Positions 34,236 through 41,885 are shown, counted from the first letter of the stretch. The stretch is 41,885 nt of DNA from a bacterium (GCA_035295165.1 DATGJN010000058.1:1-41885), one strand, 5' to 3'. Notes: generated from the sequence alone by a model not told the origin. A program made the numbers and translations.

Positions 34236-34478
34236 CTATGGACTTGGGACTTCATGTTCTACGGTGACGTCGCCGAGTGACTTCACGATCCACGACGTGA
34301 AGCGCTGGAGTCGGGCGTGCTCGTCCGCCTCTTTGATTGCCGGAAACACGCCGAGCATCCCCCCGTCCGCAAGCAAGAGGAACACGGATGGCGGATAAGC
34401 GCTCAACAGTCGCATGCGGACGGCGTTGTAGAGTTTCCGCTCGCCCTCGAAGGTGGTCGCGATATCTGCTGCGCTCAT
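34236..34478 (-). CDS. Small protein of unknown function
   Basis: 80 aa (MSAADIATTFEGERKLYNAV onward) from ATG 34478, with GGAGG about 15 bases upstream. A mixed alpha-beta pattern with a hydrophobic strand (PPSVFLLLADGGMLGVFPAI) and a final helix. No family recognised. Composition is balanced compared with the Arg/Ser-rich shadows around it. Confidence 0.45.
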   Translation of the reverse strand: MSAADIATTFEGERKLYNAVRMRLLSAYPPSVFLLLADGGMLGVFPAIKEADEHARLQRFTSWIVKSLGDVTVEHEVPSP

Positions 34479-35037
34479 GCCGGTTTCACGCCTCCGGTTG
34501 TGCCGGGTGTGCCGCCGGGACCTGATTGGCTGCGCGTGCCCGAGTTCCCGTCGTTGTCAGGGGGCGTCCGACGAGTGTCGGCTCGTGACATGCCGTGTTC
34601 GCCGCTCGCGTGTTCATCCCAGTTGGTCGGAAAGGCATCTACGGGCAACTTACTCTTGCCGCGTCGCGTCGCTATGATTAGCGCCGCTCGTGGGTGCCCG
34701 CAGGCCCGCCGATCCAGTCCATGTTGATATCGTCAGCGGCGGATCGGTCTGCGCGGTTGCCTTGGTGTGCCGTTGTATCGCGCCTACCCTCGCCCTTGCC
34801 GGGGGCGCGCATGCTCGGACGATGGGCCTTGCCGACGTTCATGCGACGGCCTGGCTCCTGATTGGCCGCGAGGGTCCCGAGGCAGTCTCGGACGCCCGAC
34901 GATGTGTGGGTTCACCCCGCTCGGATCGATCCCGCTGCTTCGGAGGTCTATTTGGGAGCCCGTGCACGGCGCGTGCCCGATGGACAGCACGGATCTCGGC
35001 GATGCTGGTGGAGCCGCGGTGAGTCGCCATCGAGGCG
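34479..35037. other. Intergenic stretch without a supportable gene
   Basis: Open frames here are Arg/Cys/Ser-rich on both strands with no ribosome sites. No tRNA, strong terminator or recognisable protein remnant was found. Confidence 0.4.
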
Positions 35038-35313
35038 TCACGGAAGGCGAAACGCCCACGCGGACTGCTTGAGTCGCTCCTCCAGGAGCGCGATGTGAGC
35101 ACCGTGCTCGTCGAGTTGCCCCAACAGCCAGCGCATGTCGCGTTCCGCCTCCGGATGGTGCGAGAGGTACGCCCAGCGGTCGAGCTTCTCCTTGATGTCG
35201 CGGAGGCGTTCAGCGTCGGTCACGACGGGAGGTTCCAGGTGTTCGGTGATCACGTCCTGCCGAACACCGGAAGAATCGTGCCATTTCCCCGGCTCTCGTT
35301 CGGCGTGCTTCAT
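35038..35313 (-). CDS. Small coiled-coil-like protein, unknown
   Basis: 91 aa. The C-terminal 60 residues are helical and charged (TDAERLRDIKEKLDRWAYLS, then LLGQLDEHGAHIALLEERLK), consistent with a short coiled coil. The start is uncertain: ATG 35313 has no ribosome site and GTG 35223 would give the helical part only. No family recognised. Confidence 0.45.
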   Translation of the reverse strand: MKHAEREPGKWHDSSGVRQDVITEHLEPPVVTDAERLRDIKEKLDRWAYLSHHPEAERDMRWLLGQLDEHGAHIALLEERLKQSAWAFRLP

Positions 35314-35364
35314 CGCAACGGCGTTGACAGGGCCGAACGAGGGTTCCTATAGTGACCATTAGGT

Positions 35365-35511
35365 TTGCCGACGCGCCCCGCCCGAACCCTCGAGGCGGAC
35401 ACCGAAGCGCGGGAGGGGCTGATCGTCGCGGCGCTCAACGCGGTCCACACGGCGCTTAAGCGCGGCCGGGACGTTCCTCCGACGCCGGTGGTCAAGGCCG
35501 CGTTGGCGTAG
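35365..35511 (+). CDS. Possible 48-aa peptide before the Nudix gene
   Basis: TTG 35365 to TAG 35511 encodes a helical peptide (TLEADTEAREGLIVAALNAV, then PPTPVVKAALA) that ends nine bases before the Nudix start. Weak start context. It may be a small upstream gene or simply a spurious frame; its balanced composition is the only support. Confidence 0.3.
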   Translation: MPTRPARTLEADTEAREGLIVAALNAVHTALKRGRDVPPTPVVKAALA

Positions 35512-35519
35512 CGTCGACC

Positions 35520-36116
35520 GTGTACTTGCCGTTTCCCAGTGCCGTCCGCGCCGAGCTTGAGCTGCTTGGCACTCGCGTGGGCGTCCCCCGCACACACATC
35601 GTGCCCCTCGGCGCGAATCGTTTTCTTGCCAACGCCGCAACGACGCGTCCAGGAGAGGTGTGCATGGCGATCCGCGTCGCGTCCGGCGGGTTCCTTGCGA
35701 TCACCAAGGAGTACTACCCGCCGAACCTGTACCGGTTACCCACGGGCGGGATCCGTCGAGGGGAGCCCGTGCTTGAGGCGCTGCACCGCGAGGTGCGTGA
35801 GGAAACCGGGCTGAACAGCCCCGTTGTTACGCTCGTTGCGATCATCGGGTACCACGATGGCAGGGTCTTGTCCGAATTCTTCACCTGGGTCTTTCTGCTG
35901 GAGGCAAGAGATGAACCGCGGGCCGAGGACCCCGACGAACGCATCGCCGGGTTCCGTATCGTCGCCCTGGACGAGCTCCCGGAGATCGCGGCCCGGCTGG
36001 AAGGCCTGCCCGACGACTACTCCGCGGAGTTCGAGCGCTCGTGGGCCGAGTGGGGGCGCTTCCGCGGGGCGGCTCACCGTGTGGTGCGGGAAGTCCTCAC
36101 GGACCTCGGGCGCTGA
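35520..36116 (+). CDS. Nudix hydrolase
   Basis: 198 aa. Hydrolyses a nucleoside diphosphate linked to some other group, using divalent metal. The Nudix box is complete at G76-L98 (G-x5-E-x7-REVREETGL). The domain begins near residue 44 (GEVCMAIRVASGGFLAITKE), which argues for a start upstream of the well-placed ATG at 35664 even though that ATG has the better ribosome site (AGGAGAGG); both are possible. The substrate cannot be read from the box. The C-terminal helix (SAEFERSWAEWGRFRGAAH) is outside the core fold. Confidence 0.85.
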   Translation: MYLPFPSAVRAELELLGTRVGVPRTHIVPLGANRFLANAATTRPGEVCMAIRVASGGFLAITKEYYPPNLYRLPTGGIRRGEPVLEALHREVREETGLNSPVVTLVAIIGYHDGRVLSEFFTWVFLLEARDEPRAEDPDERIAGFRIVALDELPEIAARLEGLPDDYSAEFERSWAEWGRFRGAAHRVVREVLTDLGR

Positions 36117-36187
36117 GATGGACAACGCGGTGCGGATGTAGGCCGAATGCTATACTGTATGCATCACGGTACAAGGGAGCGTGATGG

Positions 36188-36370
36188 GTGAAGCGACCAA
36201 ACTACAACGCTGCGAAACGAGCACGAGAATTGAAGCAGAAAGCCAAGCGCGACGCGAAGCTCGCACGCAAGCAATCTCGTTCCGACACAACGTCGCCCGC
36301 CACGGAACCGACGTCACCAGCTTCCGATCCCGCCGAGCAAGACCGCGCGACCTCGGGCACAGGAATATGA
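36188..36370 (+). CDS. Small basic protein of the KRPNYNAAKR type
   Basis: 60 aa from GTG 36188. The N-terminal half (MKRPNYNAAKRARELKQKAK) is a short, very basic helix resembling small conserved proteins of unknown function that start 'K.NY..AKR.RE...K.K..K'; the C-terminal half is Ser/Thr/Pro-rich and disordered. Its stop overlaps the next gene's start (ATGA at 36367-36370), so the two are coupled. A different-frame start at 36181 that would extend the downstream gene through this region is therefore rejected. Confidence 0.65.
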   Translation: MKRPNYNAAKRARELKQKAKRDAKLARKQSRSDTTSPATEPTSPASDPAEQDRATSGTGI

Positions 36371-37143
36371 CCCTGCGGGGACGGGAACTGGCCCCGGAGG
36401 CGCGCGCCCAGATCACCAAGATTCGCGCGGCCGCCCGAAAGGGCTTGGGCGCCACGGAGATCGCGGAGCTCTGCCAGTTTCCGATCGCGGTCGTCAACCG
36501 GGTCCTCGCGCCGGCGAACCACGGGCGGCTGTCGAACCCCGCGGAGATTCTCACCCTGCGCACCGTACCGAACGGGCACGCGGCGGCGGACGTGCAGCTC
36601 TATTGGGTGGGATTCCTGACGGCCGCCGGGCGTATCTCCGGCCAGGGTCCGTCCATGGCGGTCGTCGTGACGTTGGGCGACCGGGCCGAGAAGCATATGA
36701 CGAAGTTCATGGAGGATATCACGGGCCCGCGGGTGCGTCAGGAGTACTGTCAAAGCAGCCTGCTCGGATGGCAGGTGTATGTCCGGGAGCCCAGCCTGTG
36801 CCACGCGCTGATGCCGTGGGGGATTCCGTCCGATTTTCACGGCGAAGACCCGGCGTTGCTCGACGACATCCCGAACGACCTGATCGCGCCCTTTCTCGCC
36901 GGATACCTCGATGGAAATTGGCCGGCATCCACGTTTCCTCGCAGCGGGCGTCTGACGCTGCACGGGACTCCGGATGTGTTGTCGGCCGTCAATCGCGTGC
37001 TTCGGCGGTGTTGGGGGATCTCCGAAGGGAAAATCACGCTCCAGCCGCCGCGGGCGACTCTCCGTTACCCGACGCAGCGGGTCGATCAGCAGATTTGGGA
37101 TCGCGTTCGCCAACACGCGTCGCGGAAACGGCAACTCGCGTAG
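36367..37143 (+). CDS. HTH-LAGLIDADG protein
   Basis: 258 aa from ATG 36367. Residues about 8-50 form a helix-turn-helix (ARAQITKIRAAARKGLGATE, then IAELCQFPIAVVNRVL). The rest resembles a two-repeat LAGLIDADG fold: motif one YWVGFLTAAGRIS (79-91) and motif two LIAPFLAGYLDGNW (172-185). The usual acidic residue of motif one is Ala (TAAG), while motif two keeps Asp (YLDGNW), so nuclease activity is doubtful. It is not inside an intron or intein. The domain set recalls WhiA, which has LAGLIDADG first and HTH last; here the order is reversed. A DNA-binding regulator is the most likely role. Confidence 0.65.
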   Translation: MTLRGRELAPEARAQITKIRAAARKGLGATEIAELCQFPIAVVNRVLAPANHGRLSNPAEILTLRTVPNGHAAADVQLYWVGFLTAAGRISGQGPSMAVVVTLGDRAEKHMTKFMEDITGPRVRQEYCQSSLLGWQVYVREPSLCHALMPWGIPSDFHGEDPALLDDIPNDLIAPFLAGYLDGNWPASTFPRSGRLTLHGTPDVLSAVNRVLRRCWGISEGKITLQPPRATLRYPTQRVDQQIWDRVRQHASRKRQLA

Positions 37144-37677
37144 CTTCCACTGGCACCCGAACGTGCCGGCGGCCTTGTTGACGACGGCCGGCGTCGCCGC
37201 GAGCGGGGCACAACTGCGGATTGTGCGTCGTGTCCCATTGGTCGTCCAAGTGCCAGTGGGACCGGACTGAAACGCACGGTATCCTGTCGCCCATCGCGGC
37301 CACGGTAACTCTCCGAAGGACATCGGGTCGGAGGTTCGTCGACACGCACGCGCGGACCGCGCACGTGTCGGCGAGTGCGCCAAGATCGTCCCGCGATCAA
37401 CGCGCATGCCGGGCGTCGCCGTTCCGACGGCGATGGCCTCCGCCACCGCCTCCGATCTCTTCGATCCTCGCCAGCGATTGTCGCCGACGCCTCTGTGCTC
37501 CTCATCGCGCTCGGGGTCCGTATGCTTCCCCGGGTGGGGCATGGTCAGATCCCGTCTGTCGGACCGGACACGGTGGTTCGCGTGTGCGTGCCGTGCGGCG
37601 AACGACCGAGGGCAGGTGCAGGGATACCCGACGTGATGCGCAATTAGTGAACCCTGGCGTTGCGAAGGAGGGAAGAG
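37144..37677. other. Intergenic stretch with inverted repeats, no gene
   Basis: Open frames here are Arg- and Pro-rich shadows without ribosome sites. The left part holds a 113-bp block bounded by inverted repeats (listed separately) and internal GC-rich complementarity. Confidence 0.4.
37147..37259. repeat. 113-bp block bounded by 10-bp inverted repeats
   Basis: CCACTGGCAC (37147-37156) and GTGCCAGTGG (37250-37259) are perfect inverted repeats. Between them lie GC-rich self-complementary pieces (GCCGGCGGCC ... GGCCGGC). It follows the HTH-LAGLIDADG gene by three bases. It could be a structured 3' end, a miniature element or chance. Confidence 0.35.
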
Positions 37678-39015
37678 ATGGGATGTCGCGCAACACGGCG
37701 GGGGTGGGTCGTCCTTGTCGTCGCGGTGTGCTGCGGCTTCGCGTTCATACCCGCGTACGCGACGGACGGGAGCCTCGTGGTGGCCGCCCTCCGTACACTG
37801 GATCAGAACTACGTCAAGACGGTGGACGACGTTGGGCTCCTGAATACCGCGATCGGGGCGTTGCGGACGGCGACCGACCTCGACACCGCTGCGCTGTCCG
37901 ACATTCCACAAGGGACGCCGGAAGGGTCCGCGTCGCGCATGTTCCTCGCCGTGTTCGACCGCGCGGTTCAGGCGGGGAAGGGGGGATCGGCCGAGGATCT
38001 GGCCCAGACCGCCACTCGCGCGATGCTGGCGTCGTTGCACGATTCCCACGTGAACTACTACACGGCCGCTGCCTTTGCGGAATTCCAGCGAAATCTCGCG
38101 GGTCAGGCGAGCTACGCGGGCATCGGGGTCTTCGTTAAGAGCATCAAGGACACCGACGGCACCACCGTGGCGTTTGTCGCCGCCGCCTTTCCGGGCGCGC
38201 CGGCGGCACGGGCCGGGCTCCAGCGATTCGACCGGATCCTGCGGGTGGACGGGAAGGATGTCAGCGGCATGACGGCGGGTGAACTCGTCCCGCTGCTTCG
38301 CGGGTCTGCGAGCTCCGCGGTCAGCGTGACGGTGCAGCGGCGCGATCGGACGCTCACGGTTTCCGTCGTGCGACAGGCGATTCAAATCCCTCCGGTCGAC
38401 GCGTACTTCATCCGGCCCGGTGTGGCCTACGTGCGGTTGCTCGCATTTCCCAGGGGCGCCGGGCACGACATTCGGAGCGCCCTCCGCTCCCTCGCGTCGC
38501 GGGGGGCCATCTCATCGGTGATTCTCGACCTGCGGAACAACGGGGGAGGATTGATCAAGGAGGGGAGCATCGTCGCCGGCGCGTTTCTGCCGCCGGGGAC
38601 GCTCCTGGCGCACACGGTGGAGCGTGCACGACCGCCCACCGAGATTACGTCGACGGGTACGCCCATCGTCGATCGCGGCCGGCTGGTCGTGTTGATCGAC
38701 GACGGCACGGCTTCGACGGCGGAGTTGCTCACGGCCGGGCTGCGTGATGCACATCGTGCGACGCTCGTCGGCGACAAGACCGCAGGCGCGCTCGGCGTGG
38801 CCATGCGGTATGCGTTGCCCGACGGCGGCATCGAGGTGACCGTGTCCCAGGTGACCGGTCCGCAGCACGAACAGATCGAGGGGGTCGGCATCACCCCGGG
38901 GGTCCAAGTGGCCCTCACGGTCGCCGAGGTCGCTCGGGGTGAGGACGGTCAGCTGGAGGCGGCGCTGAAGAGCCTGGGGGTGGCCGAGATCTTCTCGGCG
39001 GCGTCCGCGGCCTAG
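37678..39015 (+). CDS. S41 family C-terminal-processing peptidase
   Basis: 445-aa exported serine protease of the CtpA/Prc family. ATG 37678 with AGGAGGGA six bases upstream. The signal peptide is GWVVLVVAVCCGFAFIPAYA. A helical N-terminal region is followed by a PDZ domain (SYAGIGVFVKSIKD, AARAGLQRFDRILRVDGKDV) and the catalytic domain: VAYVRLLAF, SSVILDLRNNGGGL, the nucleophile in DDGTASTAELL (S346) and the general base in GDKTAGALG (K367). The Ser-Lys pair is intact. It may trim C-termini of exported proteins; the small secreted proteins downstream are possible but unproven substrates. Confidence 0.9.
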   Translation: MGCRATRRGWVVLVVAVCCGFAFIPAYATDGSLVVAALRTLDQNYVKTVDDVGLLNTAIGALRTATDLDTAALSDIPQGTPEGSASRMFLAVFDRAVQAGKGGSAEDLAQTATRAMLASLHDSHVNYYTAAAFAEFQRNLAGQASYAGIGVFVKSIKDTDGTTVAFVAAAFPGAPAARAGLQRFDRILRVDGKDVSGMTAGELVPLLRGSASSAVSVTVQRRDRTLTVSVVRQAIQIPPVDAYFIRPGVAYVRLLAFPRGAGHDIRSALRSLASRGAISSVILDLRNNGGGLIKEGSIVAGAFLPPGTLLAHTVERARPPTEITSTGTPIVDRGRLVVLIDDGTASTAELLTAGLRDAHRATLVGDKTAGALGVAMRYALPDGGIEVTVSQVTGPQHEQIEGVGITPGVQVALTVAEVARGEDGQLEAALKSLGVAEIFSAASAA

Positions 39016-39248
39016 GCCACAGACGCCGCCCACGGGAGCCGCGCACGGTCTGTGCGGGTGCGCCGGGGCCACGACGGCCGCGCGTTCACGAGATCTTCGC
39101 GATGTCTTCATCAGCCATTCACGCGATCTCGATAACTCCGCGCAATGATACCGCTAGAGGCGGATGGAGTCTATCGTCCGGAAGGGAGGTGAGCACAGCG
39201 CCGAGCATCACGGCGCCAGGGCGGTCAGAAACGGGATGCCTCGTACCG

Positions 39249-39270
39249 GCCGGCCGAGTCATCGGCCGGC
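39249..39270 (+). other. Leader hairpin before the secreted-protein gene
   Basis: GCCGGCCGA-GTCA-TCGGCCGGC forms a perfect 9-bp stem 20 bases upstream of the ATG at 39291. It could influence translation or mRNA stability. Confidence 0.35.
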
Positions 39271-39290
39271 TCACCGTGGGAGGGGCGATT

Positions 39291-39653
39291 ATGCGCACGT
39301 TCATCGGTACGCGACTGGCACCGATAGCGCTCGCCGCAGCGGCCTGTGTCTCGCTTGGCGGCATGCCTGTGCAGGCGGCGGTTCCGAGTACGGGGGTGAC
39401 GGCGCAGTACTACCGGCCCCCATCGTCCACGTACGGCGACCGTAACTGGGGCTGGTATCACCAGCAGTGGATGGCGCAGTGCGCCACGCGGGCGGACCGC
39501 TACGACCGTTGGGGACGAGACCGGCGGAGCGACAACTGGTGCGCGAACAATCAGCGGTTCCGACGAGGCAATCCAGACGGGCAGTGGCGCTACGATCATC
39601 CGTGGGACTCGGGGCGGGGCCCCGATCACCCTTGGGATCACGGGAACCACTGA
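39291..39653 (+). CDS. Small secreted Trp/Arg/Asp-rich protein
   Basis: 120 aa from ATG 39291 (GGGAGGGG upstream). Signal peptide MRTFIGTRLAPIALAAAACV ... PVQAA; the mature part is highly polar, rich in Trp, Tyr, Arg, Asp and Gly (GDRNWGWYHQQWMAQCATRA, DRRSDNWCANNQRF, HPWDSGRGPDHPWDHGNH). Two Cys could form a disulfide. Low-complexity exported proteins of this kind are often surface-associated; no function can be assigned. Confidence 0.55.
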   Translation: MRTFIGTRLAPIALAAAACVSLGGMPVQAAVPSTGVTAQYYRPPSSTYGDRNWGWYHQQWMAQCATRADRYDRWGRDRRSDNWCANNQRFRRGNPDGQWRYDHPWDSGRGPDHPWDHGNH

Positions 39654-39738
39654 GTCGATCGGGCGGACGGTTCACGCGTGAGGCCCTCGGTGGCGCGGGG
39701 GCCCACTTCCGAGGCGGGCGCTGTGACGGACGCGCCGC

Positions 39739-40107
39739 TCAACACCCGCCTTTGGCGGGTTCGAAGATGCAGTACGTGGCGTTGGCCCCCGGGGCCCAGA
39801 CGACGGTTCGTACGGTCTGCCGCTGGTGGTCGGCCGGATCGCTGACCACCGTTGCGCCGACGTGATGCGTGCCGGAGGGCGCGGTTCCGTAGATCGAGTG
39901 GCCTGGCTCTGCGGAGCCCTGCGCGGACTGGTCGATGAAGAACGTCACCGTGGCGTCCGGGAGTTGGTTCCACATCCGGACGCACACATAGGTCGGATGA
40001 GGCTGGCTGCAGGGCGGAGGAAACCCGGAGTCAGACTGTGGCCACGCGATCGTCGCCGGCCCGGCGATCAGCGACAGGAGAAGCAAGCTTGCGGCGATCC
40101 TCCTCAT
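39739..40107 (-). CDS. Small secreted protein, unknown function
   Basis: 122 aa, ATG 40107 with AGAGGAG seven bases upstream. Signal peptide MRRIAASLLLLSLIAGPATI; the mature chain has four Cys (PPPCSQPHPTYVCVRMW, ATYCIFEPAKGGC) and a beta-rich middle (NQLPDATVTFFIDQSAQGSA). Probably a small disulfide-bonded exported domain. It is convergent with the gene at 39291-39653 and downstream of mscS on the same strand. Confidence 0.65.
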   Translation of the reverse strand: MRRIAASLLLLSLIAGPATIAWPQSDSGFPPPCSQPHPTYVCVRMWNQLPDATVTFFIDQSAQGSAEPGHSIYGTAPSGTHHVGATVVSDPADHQRQTVRTVVWAPGANATYCIFEPAKGGC

Positions 40108-40173
40108 GACCGCTCCTCTCTGGGCGCCGCGGTGCGCGTTCGCGCAGGACGGTCCGTTCGCAAGGACCCCATC

Positions 40174-41211
40174 CTACCGCCGTTCGACTGTGCCGAGGCG
40201 TGGCAAGGCAGCGGCGCCCGCGTCGTGCAGCGAGATGCCCGTCTCGGATCGAAACCGCACGCCCTCGGCTCGGTACCGAGCGTGCAGCCGCTTTACAAAC
40301 TCGTGCTTCACGGCGTCCTGGCTGCCGATGTCTTGCGCCCTCAGCACCACGGTGAAATCGATGCTGGCATCCCCGAACGTGTGATACCGGAGGACCGGCT
40401 CAAAGCCGCGCACGCTGCCCTGTGCGTCCCGCAGCACCTCGCGCGCGACGTCGAGTGTGATCCGCTCCACGGCGGCGAGGTCGCTCTCATAGCTGACGCC
40501 CATCCGCACGGGCACGGCGATCTCGCGATCCGGCTCGTAGTAGTTCGTGACGGTCGCGGACGCCAACTTGGCGTTGGGCACGATGATCATGTTGTTTGGG
40601 CCCTCTCTGATCTTGGTGCTCCGCCACGTGATGTCGATGATCGTCCCCTCTTCGCCGGTATTGAGCTTCACGTAGTCGCCCGGTCGGATCTGGCGGGCGG
40701 TGATGATATACAACCCGGAGAACAGGTTGGCGAGGGTCTCCTGCAGGGCAAGCGCGACCGCTAACCCGCCGACGCCGAGCGCGGTCAGGATCGGCGTGAC
40801 CGCGATGCCGAGCGACTGCAGACCGATGAGCGCCCCCACCAGAAACACGAGCAACTGAGTGAAGTTCGTGATAATCGTGGGCGACAGCATGTCCGGGCCG
40901 CGCCCGTGGCGGTACAGATGACGGCTGTACAGGCCGACGGCCCCCGCGGCGATGCGCGCCACGACGAGCGTCACCGATGCGATCGCGACGATGACGAGGA
41001 GTTTCTGAGACAGTCGGGACCACTCGGGTGCGATGCGCGCGCTCAGCACGGCGCCGTACAAGCCTACCGCCGCGCCCCAGACGAACACGACGCCCCGGAG
41101 CGCGGCGACGACGAGATGCTCTACGCCCCCTTCGCGGCGGGCGACGTACCTGGCTATCCGTGGGAGGATCGCTCTTTCGACGATCAATCCCGCCACGACG
41201 CCGCCGAGCAC
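40174..41211 (-). CDS. Small-conductance mechanosensitive channel (MscS family)
   Basis: At least 345 aa. Four hydrophobic segments precede the MscS core: pore helix TPILTALGVGGLAVALALQE then TLANLFSGLYIITARQIRPG, the beta-domain GDYVKLNTGEEGTIIDITWR and NNMIIVPNAKLASATVTNYY, and a C-terminal alpha-beta domain. Start problem: GTG 41211 has no ribosome site and falls inside the first membrane segment. The frame continues upstream as SDIIDANVWIPPAAFVLGG to an in-frame TAA (41284-41286), and four codons before that is an ATG (41298) with GGAGAGAG upstream. Either a non-AUG start near 41256 is used or a nonsense codon has arisen at codon 5. Confidence 0.85.
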   Translation of the reverse strand: MLGGVVAGLIVERAILPRIARYVARREGGVEHLVVAALRGVVFVWGAAVGLYGAVLSARIAPEWSRLSQKLLVIVAIASVTLVVARIAAGAVGLYSRHLYRHGRGPDMLSPTIITNFTQLLVFLVGALIGLQSLGIAVTPILTALGVGGLAVALALQETLANLFSGLYIITARQIRPGDYVKLNTGEEGTIIDITWRSTKIREGPNNMIIVPNAKLASATVTNYYEPDREIAVPVRMGVSYESDLAAVERITLDVAREVLRDAQGSVRGFEPVLRYHTFGDASIDFTVVLRAQDIGSQDAVKHEFVKRLHARYRAEGVRFRSETGISLHDAGAAALPRLGTVERR

Positions 41212-41459
41212 GAAGGCGGCTGGTGGAATCCAGACATTCGCGTCGATGATGTCGCTCCCGGGTGGGGCGTCTCGCCGTCCGTCTTAGTGACGACGCATCT
41301 TGGCTCTCTCCACGATCCTACGTGATCTTACCCACGATGTCGATGCGGCAAAGCAGCTGGAGATCCGCTGTCCGGCCGCGACCTCGCGCGAGCCCGCGGC
41401 ACAAACCGGCCGGGACGGCCGTATATATAGTAGGATAACGTCGGGATAGGAGGATCGCG

Positions 41460-41885
41460 GTGCGGCACGTCGGGTTCGAAGCGCGTCGTCTCGCCCGCCA
41501 TCCGGGGAGCCTCATGGGTAGCGTGTGGCACGTCCTGCGTTGCAGGCAATCGTGGCGGGCGCTCGTCACGGCCGTCGTGATGGCGGTCGGCGTGCTCGGT
41601 GGGATCACGGGTGCGCCCCCGGGGCTCGCCGAACGGGGTCATGGGGCGATCGTCGATGCTGAAGCTGCGGCTGTCTCTCTCTCGCGCGCGGAGGTCCTCG
41701 GAGTATGGCACTGGTGGTGTTGCGGAGGACGGCATGGCTCTCTCACGCTCACCGTGACACCGGGTGGGGACGTTACCGGGTACATGGATCAGCTCGGGCT
41801 GGCCGGAACCACGCGGATTCAGGGTGTGCGTGTGCATGAGAATACCCTTGTGCTCAGCCGGGCGGTTGGCGCCGATTGCGTGCAG
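41460..41885 (+). CDS. Secreted protein, 3' partial
   Basis: GTG 41460 with AGGAGG six bases upstream opens a frame that stays open to the window end (142 codons visible). After a basic N-terminus (residues 1-34) comes a hydrophobic signal or anchor (ALVTAVVMAVGVLGGITG) and then an exported domain: VLGVWHWWCCGGRHGSLTLT, VTPGGDVTGYMDQLGL, TTRIQGVRVHENTLVLS. This last pattern (beta-strand 'G.itG' repeat) resembles small exported beta-sandwich domains that bind or sense surface ligands. No family is assigned and the C-terminus is missing. Confidence 0.6.
   Translation, partial: MRHVGFEARRLARHPGSLMGSVWHVLRCRQSWRALVTAVVMAVGVLGGITGAPPGLAERGHGAIVDAEAAAVSLSRAEVLGVWHWWCCGGRHGSLTLTVTPGGDVTGYMDQLGLAGTTRIQGVRVHENTLVLSRAVGADCVQ

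Noticed and set aside
34690-35022. 110-aa plus-strand open frame
   Set aside because: Arg/Cys/Ser-rich composition, no ribosome site and no recognisable motif.
36181-36366. Extension of the HTH-LAGLIDADG protein to ATG 36181
   Set aside because: It overlaps the coding-like basic small gene in another frame; the coupled start ATGA at 36367 is better supported.
1-41885. CRISPR arrays, rRNA genes, toxin-antitoxin or known defence systems
   Set aside because: No regularly spaced repeats, rRNA sequence or recognisable defence proteins were seen on either strand.

Overview
The window is 41.9 kb of high-GC bacterial DNA. I see no rRNA or phylogenetic marker that names the organism. A c-di-AMP (ydaO-type) riboswitch, an UppP reminiscent of archaeal ones, a GT20/OtsB fusion and many ABC importers suggest a Terrabacteria-type soil or sediment lineage (Chloroflexota/Armatimonadota/Sysuimicrobiota-like). 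That placement is inference. Most genes use good Shine-Dalgarno sites and frequent GTG starts.

Layout. (1) 1-2263: cell-wall lipid-carrier genes: a GT51 transglycosylase cut by the window edge, a frameshifted DedA gene and an UppP phosphatase. (2) 2294-5226: a wrecked mobile region: an IS630 transposase fragment abutting a truncated tyrosine integrase with an internal stop, an excisionase-type HTH protein, an XRE repressor, and a ParA start cut inside its Walker A motif. (3) 5444-19555: a long same-strand locus behind a GntR regulator with a readable promoter and operator. It encodes a nitrate/sulfonate-type ABC importer, an SDR, a ketopantoate-reductase-like enzyme, an AnmK-family kinase, a DUF3604/PHP hydrolase, a sulfatase-fold hydrolase lacking the formylglycine motif, and a CUT1 sugar ABC importer. 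A strong hairpin closes it. (4) 19556-25060: a sparse region with a 3' fragment of tRNA-Ala (probable attachment-site scar), intact tRNA-Ser, MscL, PdxH and several small unknowns. (5) 25312-28781: a peptide-type ABC importer (binding protein and two permeases) without ATPases. (6) 28870-31486: c-di-AMP riboswitch plus terminator ahead of a fused trehalose-6-phosphate synthase/phosphatase. (7) 31659-37143: secreted unknown, tRNA-Arg with an integrase remnant just downstream, SDR, Nudix hydrolase, and a two-gene unit with an HTH-LAGLIDADG protein. (8) 37678-41885: S41 protease, small secreted proteins, an MscS channel, and a secreted protein cut by the right edge.

How the genes may work together. 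The GntR locus looks like uptake and processing of a modified sugar or amino-sugar derivative: two importers supply substrate, hydrolases remove substituents, and dehydrogenases plus an anhydrosugar-type kinase feed the product into metabolism. The second theme is osmotic control: c-di-AMP sensing over trehalose synthesis, with MscL and MscS in the same 20 kb. The most notable single observation is the c-di-AMP riboswitch/terminator in front of the otsA-otsB fusion.
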